A model generated the notes under the pieces. It worked only from the letters and a program-made list of their open reading frames with translations. It searched no databases and was not told the DNA's origin. Shown here piece by piece: positions 9,433 through 19,930 of a DNA stretch of 64,000 nt (position 1 is the stretch's first letter; every line of letters starts with the position of its first letter). The DNA comes from Clostridiales bacterium (lineage in GTDB: Bacteria > Bacillota > Clostridia > Christensenellales > Pumilibacteraceae), in NCBI GenBank assembly GCA_022508485.1, contig JAFLVD010000005.1, positions 26,583-90,582 on the forward strand, written 5' to 3'. Both the position numbers and the translations under genes were made by a program.

Positions 9433-12400
9433 ATGTCGAAAGTATCGAGCAAGATAAAAAGGTTTTTATCTCTTATCCTTGTTTCGCTGTTGGTGCTTCC
9501 TTTTGCGCTGTCGTTTTTTACGGCGTGCAAGGAAATCGAGGACACTCCGCCGGGCGTTGAAAAGCCCGACCCGGATCCCGACAATCCCAACGATCCGAGT
9601 AAACCCGATAAACCCAATCCCGACGACGATAAGACGTACGAGCGGTATTTTACCGTAGGCAGTGTTCGCGTGGGGCTTTTGTCCGATACGGTTGTCCGCG
9701 TCGAGGTGAAGGGAAGCAAGGGCTTTGAGGACCGCGACACTTTTTACATAAGCAACCGCGACGCGGTAAAGGCGCCTAAGAGCACGGTTACCGAAAGCGA
9801 CGGCTACACCGTTATTTCCACGTCGTCGTACGTTGTCAAGGTTCCGTCCTCGGCGTACAGCCTTAACGGCGTAACGATAGAGTCGCCGAGCGGCGACGTG
9901 CTGTGGGTTTACGAGGGCGACACCACACCGAACGTTTATATCCCCAGTCCGGCGGACGAGCTTAAATCGTGGCAGCTTAACGACACGCCGCGCATTATCC
10001 CCAGCGACCTCGGTTACTCGATAAGCGATACGGAAGCGTTTTTACAGAACTGGGATTTTTCTAACGACGCTACCGACTGCTACGTATTCCTGCCGAAGGG
10101 CGACTACAAAAAGTTCTGCGAGGACTACATTACTTACACGGGAAAGAGCGAGCTTATTTCGCTTCAAATGCTCGGATACTGGGATTCGCGCTGGTACGCT
10201 TACAGCGACGAGACCGCGTTAAAACAGATTCAGGACTACCTCGACAGGGGTTACAGCATAGACATTCTCGTAATCGACACCGACTGGCGCGATAGGTCGT
10301 CCGGCGTAGGCTACCAGATTAACGAAGACTTGTTCCCCAACATGGCAGAGTTCCTCGAAAAGTGCCACGAAATGGGCATTAACATTATATTTAACGACCA
10401 CCCCGAGCCCGTCAACCCCGGTACCGGAAACCTTCTCGACGACGACGAGGTAAACTTCCGCAACCGCAGTCTTACGTTTATTCTTTCGCTCGGTCTCGAC
10501 TATTGGTGGTACGACCGCAACTGGCACGTCGCGCTCAACAATATCGACCCCGACATTTCGATTTACGCTACCGGAATGTACGCGTATCAGTTTGTAACAA
10601 ACGAGTATTTACATACCCAAATAGACGACCTTAACGAGTACGCCAAGCGCGCGCTTATTATGGGCAACGTAGACGGCTGCTTGCACGGTAGGTGGAAGTA
10701 TGCGTCCGACGCATCGGCGCATAAATATTCCATTCAGTGGACAGGCGATATCGGCACCGATACGACGGCGCTCGCTCAAGAGATTTACGCGTCGATTTTC
10801 GGCGGCGCGGAGGTAGGCATACCTTACATGTCGTCCGACATAGGCGGACACACTTCGGCGGTTACCGACGAGATGTACGTTAGGTGGCTGCAATACGGCG
10901 CGCTTTCCACAATCTGTCGCGTGCACTGCACTTCGGTAGAGGCGATAGGCCAGGAAGGTCGTATGCCGTGGCTGTTCGGCGACACGGCGGAAAGCGTCGC
11001 TCACGAGTATATCGACATGCGTTACCGCTTGCTGCCGCTGTTCTACTCGCTGTCGCGTGAGAATTACGACACCGGACTTCCCATTATGCGCCGCACCGAC
11101 ATCGAATATCCGCAGTACATGGAAGCGTCGCGTAACGACCAGTACCTGCTCGGCACCAACGTTCTCGTAGCGCCTATCGACGAGGTGTATTCGTTCGTTC
11201 CCGAGTCGTGGCTTACTACCTCCAACGGTCAGCCCGGACTTACCGGAAGATACTACGGCGATACGAATCTCGGATCGTTAAGGAAAACGCAGATCGACCC
11301 TCAAATTAACTTTAACTGGGATCAGGGCGGTCCTAAGGGCCTGGGAAGCGACAACTTCTCGATAAGCTGGGAAGGCAATATTAGAATCGGTCCCAAAAAA
11401 TCTAAGCTCATGTTCTTTGCCGACGACGGCATAAGAGTGTTTATCGACGGCGTTAAGGTTGTCGACGGCTGGACCGTTTATGACAGACTTCTTGAAACGG
11501 ATTATTACAACGCGAACTCGTTGCACACAATCAAAGTGGAATACTTTGAAGCCGGCGGCGGCGCGCATTGCTACATGTACTACGCCGAGGAAAGTGAGGA
11601 CGGGTCTACAACGCCCAACACGCGCACCGTATTTATCCCCGACGGCACATGGATTGACGTTTGGACGGGCACGCGCTACGTAGGACCGCAGACCATATCC
11701 GCCTCGCACGGGCTTGAAACCTCGCCGATATTCGTTCGCGAGGGCGCTGTTCTCGCTCTTGCCGAAAACATGAAAAATACGTCCGAAAAGGATTGGAGTA
11801 AAATGGCGCTCGATATTTACGCCGGCACCACGAGCACCGAGACTATGCTTTACGAGGACGACGTAACCACTCAGGCGTACAAGGACGGAAAATACCGCAA
11901 GACCATTATCACTCAGGAATTTGCCGATGGTAAGTTTACGGTTACCGTAAACGCCGCCGAAGGCGAGTTTGACGGCAGCCGCGCGTTTGACGAGCGCGAG
12001 TGGAACGTTCGCATTCACGCAAGAGAGGAGTGGGGTAACATTAAGAGTATCCGCGTTAACGGCGAAGCGCTCAGAACGGCGCAGAAACGCAGTAAAAACG
12101 CTAAATCGTCGCCGTTTGCTTTCAGCGGCGCTTCTCGCGACGGCAACGTTTGGGAATTTAAAGTAAACGACAAGGTTTACGAAAAACTGACGATTGTGTT
12201 TGACTTTAACGGCACGATCGAAGAGGACGAAAAGCCCGATTACGACGATAAACCGGCAGAGTTTACCGTTACCACCGACGCCTGCGGCGACTCGCTCGAC
12301 CTAAGCCAGTCCGCGATAGTCGACTGGGCGCACTTTGCGGCGGACGATTCCGGCGCGGTTGCGCGTAAGGACGTAGACAATCACCTTATCGGCGACATCT

Positions 12401-13395
12401 CGACGTACGCGACGCCTTCCGTTTACGGTTTCTCGCTTCCGTACGTTTCGTGGAACGACGGCGAATTCGGATTCGAATCGAACAGCGCCGTAACCACCGC
12501 GCTTCTTTCGCAAAAGGATTTTTCGATTAAGTTTAAGACCGACGCGACAAAACGCTACTACGTTATCAACCTCGGCGGCGAGCAGTGCATAGCAAAGCTC
12601 ACCGTCCGCGACAGGGCCGGTAACGCCAAAACGATTCGCTTCGGCAATCTTACCGGTCCGTTTACTTACCGTGCCGTAATAGAGGCAAAGTCGGCGACGG
12701 CGACCGAGATAGAAGCGATTTACGCCGTTCAGGTAAGCAAGCATAAAGGCACAGACACCTATTCGAGCGTTTATATCGGCGCGGTGTATGCGGCTACGAG
12801 CCTTCCCGAGCTTGTGTCCATTTCCGGCGTCAACGTAACCGCAAACGTTACGTTAAAGAACACTCCTTCGTCGCGCAGCATGTCCTCGACGGGCACTAAC
12901 GGCGAAAAGGTCGTCGACTGGCGCCACTTCGACTCCACGCTCGCCGGCGAGTATACGAGCATGGCAGGCGGTGTGGGAATAGAGCAGACCTCGCTTTCCA
13001 ACCCCCAGGGCTTTGACGACTATCCGACCACGTTCACCTGGACGGACGGCGACACAACCGCAAGTAACGCCGGCACCACTAACGGCGTGTGTTGCAACAA
13101 CGGAACCATAACGCTTATAGTTAGAGTTACCGAAAGAACCAAAAAGATTCTCGTTTACACCGGTGCGTGGCGCAGCGACGCGAAGATAACCGTGTATAAC
13201 GCTTTCTACGAGCAGATCGGTTCGGCGTCGTTTAACGGCAATCGCGGCGACGGTGCCGCCGCCGCTACTCGCGTTGCGGACATAGGCGTAACCGCGCAGG
13301 GCGAGACCCTTGTCATCATCAAGATAGAGTGCGTCAATCCCGAAGGCCCCGGCAACGTTTCGATTGCCGCAATGCAGGTCGTGGAACCGGCGTAA
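9433..13395 (+). CDS. GH31-family glycosidase lipoprotein with PA14 insert and two C-terminal beta modules
   Basis: The protein has 1320 residues. A lipoprotein signal (FFTAC, about residue 33) and a Pro/Asp-rich linker precede a GH31 N-domain and barrel. IDILVIDTDWRDRS marks an early barrel strand. D361 in WWYDRNW is the predicted nucleophile, replacing the usual WxDMNE motif, and D439 in QWTGDIGTD is the predicted acid/base. A PA14 domain (about 595-710, with YYGDTNLGS and FFADDGIRVFIDG) is inserted before the C-terminal barrel-associated sheets (FIPDGTWIDVWTG). Two copies of an unrecognised beta-sandwich module end the protein (about 953-1121 and 1133-1318). It probably cleaves alpha-linked glycans at the cell surface. 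GGGGGAAA precedes the ATG. Specificity is not known. Confidence 0.9.
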   Translation: MSKVSSKIKRFLSLILVSLLVLPFALSFFTACKEIEDTPPGVEKPDPDPDNPNDPSKPDKPNPDDDKTYERYFTVGSVRVGLLSDTVVRVEVKGSKGFEDRDTFYISNRDAVKAPKSTVTESDGYTVISTSSYVVKVPSSAYSLNGVTIESPSGDVLWVYEGDTTPNVYIPSPADELKSWQLNDTPRIIPSDLGYSISDTEAFLQNWDFSNDATDCYVFLPKGDYKKFCEDYITYTGKSELISLQMLGYWDSRWYAYSDETALKQIQDYLDRGYSIDILVIDTDWRDRSSGVGYQINEDLFPNMAEFLEKCHEMGINIIFNDHPEPVNPGTGNLLDDDEVNFRNRSLTFILSLGLDYWWYDRNWHVALNNIDPDISIYATGMYAYQFVTNEYLHTQIDDLNEYAKRALIMGNVDGCLHGRWKYASDASAHKYSIQWTGDIGTDTTALAQEIYASIFGGAEVGIPYMSSDIGGHTSAVTDEMYVRWLQYGALSTICRVHCTSVEAIGQEGRMPWLFGDTAESVAHEYIDMRYRLLPLFYSLSRENYDTGLPIMRRTDIEYPQYMEASRNDQYLLGTNVLVAPIDEVYSFVPESWLTTSNGQPGLTGRYYGDTNLGSLRKTQIDPQINFNWDQGGPKGLGSDNFSISWEGNIRIGPKKSKLMFFADDGIRVFIDGVKVVDGWTVYDRLLETDYYNANSLHTIKVEYFEAGGGAHCYMYYAEESEDGSTTPNTRTVFIPDGTWIDVWTGTRYVGPQTISASHGLETSPIFVREGAVLALAENMKNTSEKDWSKMALDIYAGTTSTETMLYEDDVTTQAYKDGKYRKTIITQEFADGKFTVTVNAAEGEFDGSRAFDEREWNVRIHAREEWGNIKSIRVNGEALRTAQKRSKNAKSSPFAFSGASRDGNVWEFKVNDKVYEKLTIVFDFNGTIEEDEKPDYDDKPAEFTVTTDACGDSLDLSQSAIVDWAHFAADDSGAVARKDVDNHLIGDISTYATPSVYGFSLPYVSWNDGEFGFESNSAVTTALLSQKDFSIKFKTDATKRYYVINLGGEQCIAKLTVRDRAGNAKTIRFGNLTGPFTYRAVIEAKSATATEIEAIYAVQVSKHKGTDTYSSVYIGAVYAATSLPELVSISGVNVTANVTLKNTPSSRSMSSTGTNGEKVVDWRHFDSTLAGEYTSMAGGVGIEQTSLSNPQGFDDYPTTFTWTDGDTTASNAGTTNGVCCNNGTITLIVRVTERTKKILVYTGAWRSDAKITVYNAFYEQIGSASFNGNRGDGAAAATRVADIGVTAQGETLVIIKIECVNPEGPGNVSIAAMQVVEPA

Positions 13396-13454
13396 AAAAG
13401 CCGAGTAAAAAAGTAATACTCGACCCGAAAAGTCGAAAAAAATAGGAGGACAAA

Positions 13455-16400
13455 ATGAAAAAAAGGACAATTTCGCTTCTTGCTATCGTCATGAGCGTAT
13501 TATTGTCGTGCTTGCTCTTTGCGGCGTGTGAAGAAAAAACCAATCCGCCGTCAAACGACACGTACACATATACGCTCAACGCTACCAACAAGACGATGGC
13601 AGTGGGCGACACTACCGAACTTAAAGTTACCGTTACTCCCGAGAAGGAGATTAAGCCTACTTGGTCGGTAACCGCATCCAACCCCGCCGGTGTAGTTACC
13701 GTCGACAATAAAGGCGTTGTCAAGGCGGAAAAAGAGGGCACCGCAACCGTAACGGCTACCGTAGACGGCAAAAAGCTTAACTGCGCAATTACCGTTCTGG
13801 ACGAGCTTCCGTTCTATTCGTACGAAATCAATTTCGATGAAGCAAATCTCGAAAAAGGCAAAACGTTACAGCTTGAGATTTCGTGCGAGGACCGCACCGA
13901 CGACTACGAGGTTACATGGCAGTCCGACGCGACCGACGTTGCGACCGTCTCTAACGCAGGCGTAGTTACCGGCGTAAAAGAGGGCGACGCCGAGATTGCC
14001 GCGCTTGTCGACGGCGAGGAAGTCGCATGGTGCACGGTACACGTATTCGAATACAAATACACCGTATCCGAGAACTTTTCCGTCAGATACGGCGCGACCG
14101 GCAAAAAAGTAGAAGTTTCCGTTTCGCCCGAGCGCGCGACCAACTTCTCGTTTACTTCTTCCAACGAGAGCGTCGTCGTAGTCGATATCGACGGCAATAT
14201 CGAAACGAAGGGCATAGGCACTGCTACCATAACCGTTAAAGACGACGGCGTTGCGGTCGGCGCGTGCGAAGTTACCGTCGAGCCGAACATCGTTGTTCAC
14301 GAGGCGTTCAAGCTTCACAGCGGCGAGACTCGCCCGATTATTACGGTCGATCCCGAGGGCTATGAAGTAACAATCGACTGCGAAGTAACCGAAGGCGACG
14401 ACGTTGTCGAAGTTACCCCTGCCGGCATGGTTACCGCTCTTAAAAACGGAACGGCAAAAATCACCGTAACCGTCGACGGCGAGGATTACGAGTGCACCGT
14501 TACCGTTGCGGACGTATTCACCGAGGACTTTGATATTACTTTACTCGATATGGATAGCCGTATCGACATCACCGAGGGCGCCGAGTATTGGGAACAGTAT
14601 ATAGTCGCTGAAGTTAACCATAAAAAATACAACAACAAAAAGTACGGCAAGGATACGGAAGATATTATTTCGCTCACTTTCCCTGTAACTCCCAATCCCC
14701 AAAACAACTACTTGTCCGACTTTAAGGCGTGGCTCGATTGGCACGGCGGCGCTAATGCCGACAACTGCGACTGCGGTCTTTGCAATAAGGACACGCAAAA
14801 CGGCGGCGACGGCGGACAGACGGGCGCCGGCACCAAGTCGTATAAGTCTGCCGACGGCGCTTCCCAGAACAATACCGAATACGTATTCGACTTTAAAGTA
14901 TATGCCGGCGCTTCCGTAATCAAGGTTTACACAGGTTCGTTCAAAGCGACGGTCGACGTTAAGGTCTATATCGACGGAGATCTTTACGAGGAAGGATCCT
15001 TCACGCACAGCGCGTCGCTTGCCGACCTTGTATCCTTTGTAGTAGACGCTAACGAAGCCAAAACCGTTCAGGTTAAGCTTATACTTAAAGACGTTGTAGA
15101 TAACGGCTTTATCTCGATTGCCGCGGCGTCCGTTTCCGGCCCCGTATACGAGCTTGAAGAATCGACTGCGTTTATCGGCGATATCGGCGGAACCTACGAA
15201 AATATCGTTATCAAAAAAGACGGCGTTGCCGTTACCGAAGGTGTAACCTACGACACCGAAAATTCGGCTATCGCAACCGTGTCCGCCGAGGGCGTCGTTA
15301 CCGCTACCGGCAAGGGAACGACCAATATCACCGTTACCGTAGACGGCAGAGTACGCAAGCTTACCGTTAAGGTTGGCTACACCTACTCGATTAACAGCGA
15401 AAACGTTTCGCTTATGTCGAGCAAAACGCATCAAATAGTTGTTTACTCCAATCCCGAGGGTTCTGTTGCAACCGCAACCTACCAGATCGATACTGCGGAA
15501 CAGGCGTATGCTACCGTAAGCGATACCGGTCTTATTACCGGCATAGCCGAGGGTACCGCTCATGTTCGCGTAGACATCGACGGCTACAACTTTACCGTTA
15601 CCGTAACTGTTGTCGACAAGGTTGCCGCCAACGCTTCCACCGAGGAATACAGAGGCAAGTATATCAACTTAATGGCGCCCGACGTCATGTACTGGGAATA
15701 CATTCTTTACGGAGAAATTTCCGCACCTGCGGATAAGACCGGAGAAGCCGACCTCATTACCGACGCACACTTCGAAGGACTCGGCGGAGAAAATAACGGT
15801 TTCGGCGCGTTTATATGGTTCGAGAACGGTCGTGCCGACAATATGGCTACGTACAAGACCGATTCCTATAACGGCGACGCATGGAAACAGTATACCAAAG
15901 GAACCAAGTTCACGTTTACCGTAAAGCTGCCCGACGAGGGACATTACCAAATCCGCGTTTACACCGGCGCATGGGAAAACAGCGCGAACAAGGTTACGCT
16001 TCTCGACGGTGAAAAAGAGCTTGCCACCACCACGCTCGAACAAGTATCCGGCGGCAGAAGCACTCTCGTAACATTCGATACGACAACTGCGGAGGCCACC
16101 TCTCTTTCCCTTAAGCTCGAAGCTGTTACGGGCGACAATATCCGCCTTATGGCGATTGCGATTGTCGACGCCGATTACGAATACGAGGCGACGACTACCG
16201 TTACTTACAACGGCGAAACCGACAAGGTCGAAATGACCGGCACCGGCGACAATCAAATCAACCTTTCCGAAAAAGGCAATCTCGACTGGATTAAATACCT
16301 TGTCGAAAACGTCAACGGGGGAGATAAACAAAACGTCCGCAAGAGCGGCGAATCTCACCTTATCGGCGATCTTGTTGCCGCAGGCGGAGAGGGCTGGGAT

Positions 16401-16790
16401 TACAGAGCCGGCATTTACTGGGACGATAACGACGGCGAATATAACTCTACGGCATGCGCGGACGGCGACAATATCGGCGAAGGTAAGCACAATAACTTCT
16501 ACTGGACGAGCGATATCGCTACCGTTACCGTAAAGGTCGATTCCAACGTGGATAAGATCACTCTCTATCTGTCCTCTTGGAACGCCGAGTACGGACTTAT
16601 TGTGGAAGATTCCAACCACAACGCAGTTCTTGCCCCCACCGTTCTCGGCGGCGGCAGCGGCACTGCGGCTTTCGAGGTAACGCTCAATATCACCGCCACC
16701 GCGGAAGATAATTTGACAATAAGACTCTTTAAGACCGGCGGCGAAAACTGCGGCGTTGCCGCTATAGCCGTACACGGCACCGCGGCCTAA
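13455..16790 (+). CDS. Lipoprotein with six Ig-like (Big_2) domains and three copies of the beta module
   Basis: The protein has 1111 residues with a lipoprotein signal (LLFAAC, about residue 24). Four Big_2-type domains follow at about 37-112, 120-198, 200-276 and 278-355, each with the pattern VTVDNKGVVKAEKEGTATVT. A first beta module lies at about 367-565, two more Ig-like domains at about 570-640 and 642-715, and two more modules at about 731-910 and 932-1108. Typical module features are DWxxY or YWEYI near the start, VYTGAW in the middle and a final SIAA- or AIAI-type strand. There is no enzymatic motif. It is probably a surface adhesin or glycan-binding scaffold made with the GH31 enzyme 60 bases upstream. 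AGGAGG precedes the ATG. Confidence 0.88.
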   Translation: MKKRTISLLAIVMSVLLSCLLFAACEEKTNPPSNDTYTYTLNATNKTMAVGDTTELKVTVTPEKEIKPTWSVTASNPAGVVTVDNKGVVKAEKEGTATVTATVDGKKLNCAITVLDELPFYSYEINFDEANLEKGKTLQLEISCEDRTDDYEVTWQSDATDVATVSNAGVVTGVKEGDAEIAALVDGEEVAWCTVHVFEYKYTVSENFSVRYGATGKKVEVSVSPERATNFSFTSSNESVVVVDIDGNIETKGIGTATITVKDDGVAVGACEVTVEPNIVVHEAFKLHSGETRPIITVDPEGYEVTIDCEVTEGDDVVEVTPAGMVTALKNGTAKITVTVDGEDYECTVTVADVFTEDFDITLLDMDSRIDITEGAEYWEQYIVAEVNHKKYNNKKYGKDTEDIISLTFPVTPNPQNNYLSDFKAWLDWHGGANADNCDCGLCNKDTQNGGDGGQTGAGTKSYKSADGASQNNTEYVFDFKVYAGASVIKVYTGSFKATVDVKVYIDGDLYEEGSFTHSASLADLVSFVVDANEAKTVQVKLILKDVVDNGFISIAAASVSGPVYELEESTAFIGDIGGTYENIVIKKDGVAVTEGVTYDTENSAIATVSAEGVVTATGKGTTNITVTVDGRVRKLTVKVGYTYSINSENVSLMSSKTHQIVVYSNPEGSVATATYQIDTAEQAYATVSDTGLITGIAEGTAHVRVDIDGYNFTVTVTVVDKVAANASTEEYRGKYINLMAPDVMYWEYILYGEISAPADKTGEADLITDAHFEGLGGENNGFGAFIWFENGRADNMATYKTDSYNGDAWKQYTKGTKFTFTVKLPDEGHYQIRVYTGAWENSANKVTLLDGEKELATTTLEQVSGGRSTLVTFDTTTAEATSLSLKLEAVTGDNIRLMAIAIVDADYEYEATTTVTYNGETDKVEMTGTGDNQINLSEKGNLDWIKYLVENVNGGDKQNVRKSGESHLIGDLVAAGGEGWDYRAGIYWDDNDGEYNSTACADGDNIGEGKHNNFYWTSDIATVTVKVDSNVDKITLYLSSWNAEYGLIVEDSNHNAVLAPTVLGGGSGTAAFEVTLNITATAEDNLTIRLFKTGGENCGVAAIAVHGTAA

Positions 16791-16843
16791 ACCAAACCCA
16801 TCAGGACGTAGTTTCTTGCGTCAATTCACCTCCTAAACGACGC

Positions 16844-16899
16844 ATTCTCCCGTTCCGCTGCTTAGTTATTCGGGACGGGGGAATGTTGTCGGTTTTTAT
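16844..16899 (+). terminator. Probable terminator after the Ig-like lipoprotein gene
   Basis: ATTCTCCCGTTCCG pairs with CGGGACGGGGGAAT (one G-U pair and one mismatch), followed by T-rich sequence. It splits the GH31/Ig-like unit from the next lipoprotein gene. Confidence 0.5.
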
Positions 16900-17013
16900 T
16901 CGTTTTCGGTTGCTTAGTGTTAAACACGGGCCGAAAATTCCGTTCGCATTAAAAATCAATTCGATTTTTAATGCTACTACCGTAACTAAAACCTTTCGGA
17001 GGTTATGTATTAA

Positions 17014-19917
17014 ATGAAAAAGCGTTTGCTGTTTATTGTTATTGCGCTTATTGCGGCGCTCTCTTCCGTCCTTTTCTTCGCTTGCGCGGAAAAAGCCGAC
17101 GAGGGCGTTAAGTATACGATAAGCGTTGAAAAAGAGGGCGAGGGTACCGTTAAGGTCGCGTCGAGCGCAAAAGCCGGCAGCGAGGTTACCGTTACAATGT
17201 CGCCGTCCGACGGCTACCACGTCGGTAGCGTTAAGGTAAACTCCAAAGCAATAGAATTCGAGGCGAATTCGGCTAAGTTTACCATGCCCGAAGAGGACGT
17301 TACGCTTGCCGTCGTGTTTGCCGAAAACACGTACGCATTGGAGATTGCGGAAGTCGTCGGCGGCACGGTTACCGCAGACCGCGATTCGTACAAGAGCGGC
17401 GACACCGTTACGCTTACCGTAACGCCCGGATACGGCTACGAGCTTGCCTCACTTAAAGTGGACGGAAGTTCCGTTACCGTTACAAACAACAAATACACCT
17501 TTACAATGCCCGGTAAGGCTGTTCCGGTCGAGGCGAGCTTCGATTGTTCGGTCGATACTAAGGCGCTTCCTTCTGGAAGTATGCTCACGCTTACCGCCGC
17601 CGCGCCTATTACGGCAGGGGTAGCCAAAGCCGAGCTTTTCGTTACGCTCGGCGACGACGCTGTTACCGTAACCGCGTACGTGGAGGACGGAAGTCCGATT
17701 GTGTCGAGCGACGGATTAAGGTTGTACTTCGGAACGAACGAATGGGCGAACAACGCCGTTTCGGACAAGAATTTTTACGTCAGCGCCACGCTCGACGGAA
17801 CCCCCGAAGCGTACGTCGGCGACGACGGCGACTATTTACCTAAAGCGCAAGTAACGGGCGTAACCGTTACTTCGGAAGCGTGGAGTAAGGGAGAAAACAA
17901 AGTTTCCGGCTACATAATTACCGTTTCGGTCGATTATGACAACCTTGCGGTTACGAGCGACACTTCCGCAAACCTTACCGTTTTACCGTATCTCGTAAAC
18001 GCGGATAGGCGCGGTTCGCTTGCGGCGGTCGCAACCGTCGACAGCTATTACGACTACGCCAACCCCGACACGTACATGACTATTTCAGACTCCAAGCTCG
18101 TCAACAACCGTTACATGTTCGGTAAAGGCGTCGCAGGCTCGTACAAGAACGTGGTTTCTCAGGGCGCGCACTGGGACACAAGCCGCGACTACGAGGAAGG
18201 AAGCTCTAACTACAATAACCGTCAGTTAAGGCTTACCGGCAACGACAACAGCGACAACAACATCGCGTTTTTCGCTTCCGCCGGTACGACGAGCTTCGTA
18301 AAGGCGACCTTCCAGGTAACCGCGGTTTACAACGACGGCGACAAGTATCCCAAGTTCGGGCTTATGGCGTTTGACGCGAGCGCGCGCGACACCGGCGTGT
18401 TCTTCTACGTTGACGCGGAAATGACGGACAACAAAACGTCCGGCTTCGGTGTAAGCGATATTACCGGCACCAAGCTCGGCTATGCCACTAAGCGCGGCGC
18501 CTGGACGGGCGACTATAAGTCTATCGAATCCACGAACGGCGCGTACAACAGGACACTGCGCACCGTAACTATGGCTATGCTCTACAAAGACGGCGCAGTG
18601 TATATGTATAGGTATACGACAAACTTACTCGGCGCGATTAACGGCACCGTACTCGTAGCGGCGGCGCCTCTTCGTACGGATGGCGAAGTCGTTATAGGTA
18701 TCAAGTCGTTCGGCATTGGTCTTACCGTCAGCAGCTACGACGTAACCAACGACGAGAACAGCAGCTTTATAAGCGGACTTCCTCAGCGCACTAACGGCGA
18801 GACGATAGGCGACAGCCGCTCGGGCTTTATGTATACCGACGGCTGGGCTATCGACGGCGACACAGCTACCAACACAGGCAGCGCCAACCAGTACATTTTT
18901 GTAAGGGACGCGCTCTACAACACCGATGTTTACGGCGAGGTTAACATCACTTCGCCCGAAAAGATAGACGGCACGAGTGAGGAATGGACCAAAGTCGGCA
19001 TGGTGCTTAAAAACGATAAGTACAGTCTGTTCGGATATATCGACCTTGCTGACCAGACCAATCACAGCGAGTACGGCAGAGCGTTCTTTGCGGTTTACAA
19101 CGAGACGAGCAAGTCCTGGACCGACTGGGCTAAGGGCAGGTCGGTGTACAAGAGCGACGTCATTAAGTCGAGCTACATCAATCTTGCTATCGCAAAGGTC
19201 GGGCAGGAAATGTACCTTATCGTTAACGGCGAGATTGCCGTAACGTATTCCGACCCGAAGTATAAGGACGATGAATTCGTAGCCGGCGCCATGTCGTTTA
19301 ACCGTAAGGCGACCGTTAAGGACGGCGTAGGCCTCTCCGGCGCGGCGGCTGTCCGCGAAAAGCTCGGAATAGAGCTTCCGAGCGACGTGGAGTTTGACGG
19401 CGTGCTCGACGACGATATCTGGACGACCGCGGTTATGAATAACAAGCTCACAATCGAAGGCAAGAAGGGCACAAAGCTCGAGGTTGTTGCGGTGCTCGGC
19501 GATTCTGGCGTATATGTTGGCGTAACCATGCACGCAAAGTCCCCTTCGGGAAGATACACCCCGTCGCTTATATATAACACCGTAACGCATGCGGCGTTCC
19601 GCCTAAGCCACAGCGGCACCGACGCGCAGTACATAGCCTTCTACAACGGCTTCGACGGCGACGTTACCGCGTCCGTTAATGCGCTCGGCGCGGCGGCTAA
19701 GTCGGTGAGAGGCACGGTGGACGGCGTCGAAGGGTATATTACGACGACCGAGTTCTTTATCCCGTTAAAAGCGTTCGGCGACGGCGCGGATACGGCGGAT
19801 AAGCTTCCGTTCTACGTTCGCTCGTTCATGATCGACGACCAGACGACAATGCCCACCGTTTACTCCGGCAAGAAGGCGTATGTTACCGCCAACGGCTTGA
19901 CTATGGAAAACGCGTAA
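17014..19917 (+). CDS. Lipoprotein with bacterial-repeat domains, CBM9-like ends and two LamG-like modules
   Basis: The protein has 967 residues with a lipoprotein signal (LFFAC, about residue 24). Two repeats of the Gly-Thr-rich bacterial repeat type (about 32-105 and 107-175) each end with KFTMPEEDVTLAVVF or YTFTMPGKAVPVEASF. A CBM9-like domain follows (about 185-360, with DGLRLYFGTNEW). Two concanavalin-like modules come next (about 375-575 and 590-790); the second matches the partial gene at the start of the window. A final CBM9/DOMON-like domain begins EFDGVLDDDIWTTAV (about 790-960). No catalytic residues are seen. It probably binds polysaccharide at the surface. CGGAGG stands 11 bases before the ATG. 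A terminator follows. Confidence 0.85.
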   Translation: MKKRLLFIVIALIAALSSVLFFACAEKADEGVKYTISVEKEGEGTVKVASSAKAGSEVTVTMSPSDGYHVGSVKVNSKAIEFEANSAKFTMPEEDVTLAVVFAENTYALEIAEVVGGTVTADRDSYKSGDTVTLTVTPGYGYELASLKVDGSSVTVTNNKYTFTMPGKAVPVEASFDCSVDTKALPSGSMLTLTAAAPITAGVAKAELFVTLGDDAVTVTAYVEDGSPIVSSDGLRLYFGTNEWANNAVSDKNFYVSATLDGTPEAYVGDDGDYLPKAQVTGVTVTSEAWSKGENKVSGYIITVSVDYDNLAVTSDTSANLTVLPYLVNADRRGSLAAVATVDSYYDYANPDTYMTISDSKLVNNRYMFGKGVAGSYKNVVSQGAHWDTSRDYEEGSSNYNNRQLRLTGNDNSDNNIAFFASAGTTSFVKATFQVTAVYNDGDKYPKFGLMAFDASARDTGVFFYVDAEMTDNKTSGFGVSDITGTKLGYATKRGAWTGDYKSIESTNGAYNRTLRTVTMAMLYKDGAVYMYRYTTNLLGAINGTVLVAAAPLRTDGEVVIGIKSFGIGLTVSSYDVTNDENSSFISGLPQRTNGETIGDSRSGFMYTDGWAIDGDTATNTGSANQYIFVRDALYNTDVYGEVNITSPEKIDGTSEEWTKVGMVLKNDKYSLFGYIDLADQTNHSEYGRAFFAVYNETSKSWTDWAKGRSVYKSDVIKSSYINLAIAKVGQEMYLIVNGEIAVTYSDPKYKDDEFVAGAMSFNRKATVKDGVGLSGAAAVREKLGIELPSDVEFDGVLDDDIWTTAVMNNKLTIEGKKGTKLEVVAVLGDSGVYVGVTMHAKSPSGRYTPSLIYNTVTHAAFRLSHSGTDAQYIAFYNGFDGDVTASVNALGAAAKSVRGTVDGVEGYITTTEFFIPLKAFGDGADTADKLPFYVRSFMIDDQTTMPTVYSGKKAYVTANGLTMENA

Positions 19918-19930
19918 TACGTAGTTAAAT

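Noticed and set aside
14541..15563. Minus-strand frame of 340 codons within the Ig-like lipoprotein
   Set aside because: The plus strand encodes clear Ig-like domains; repeats in the gene keep the antisense frame open by chance.
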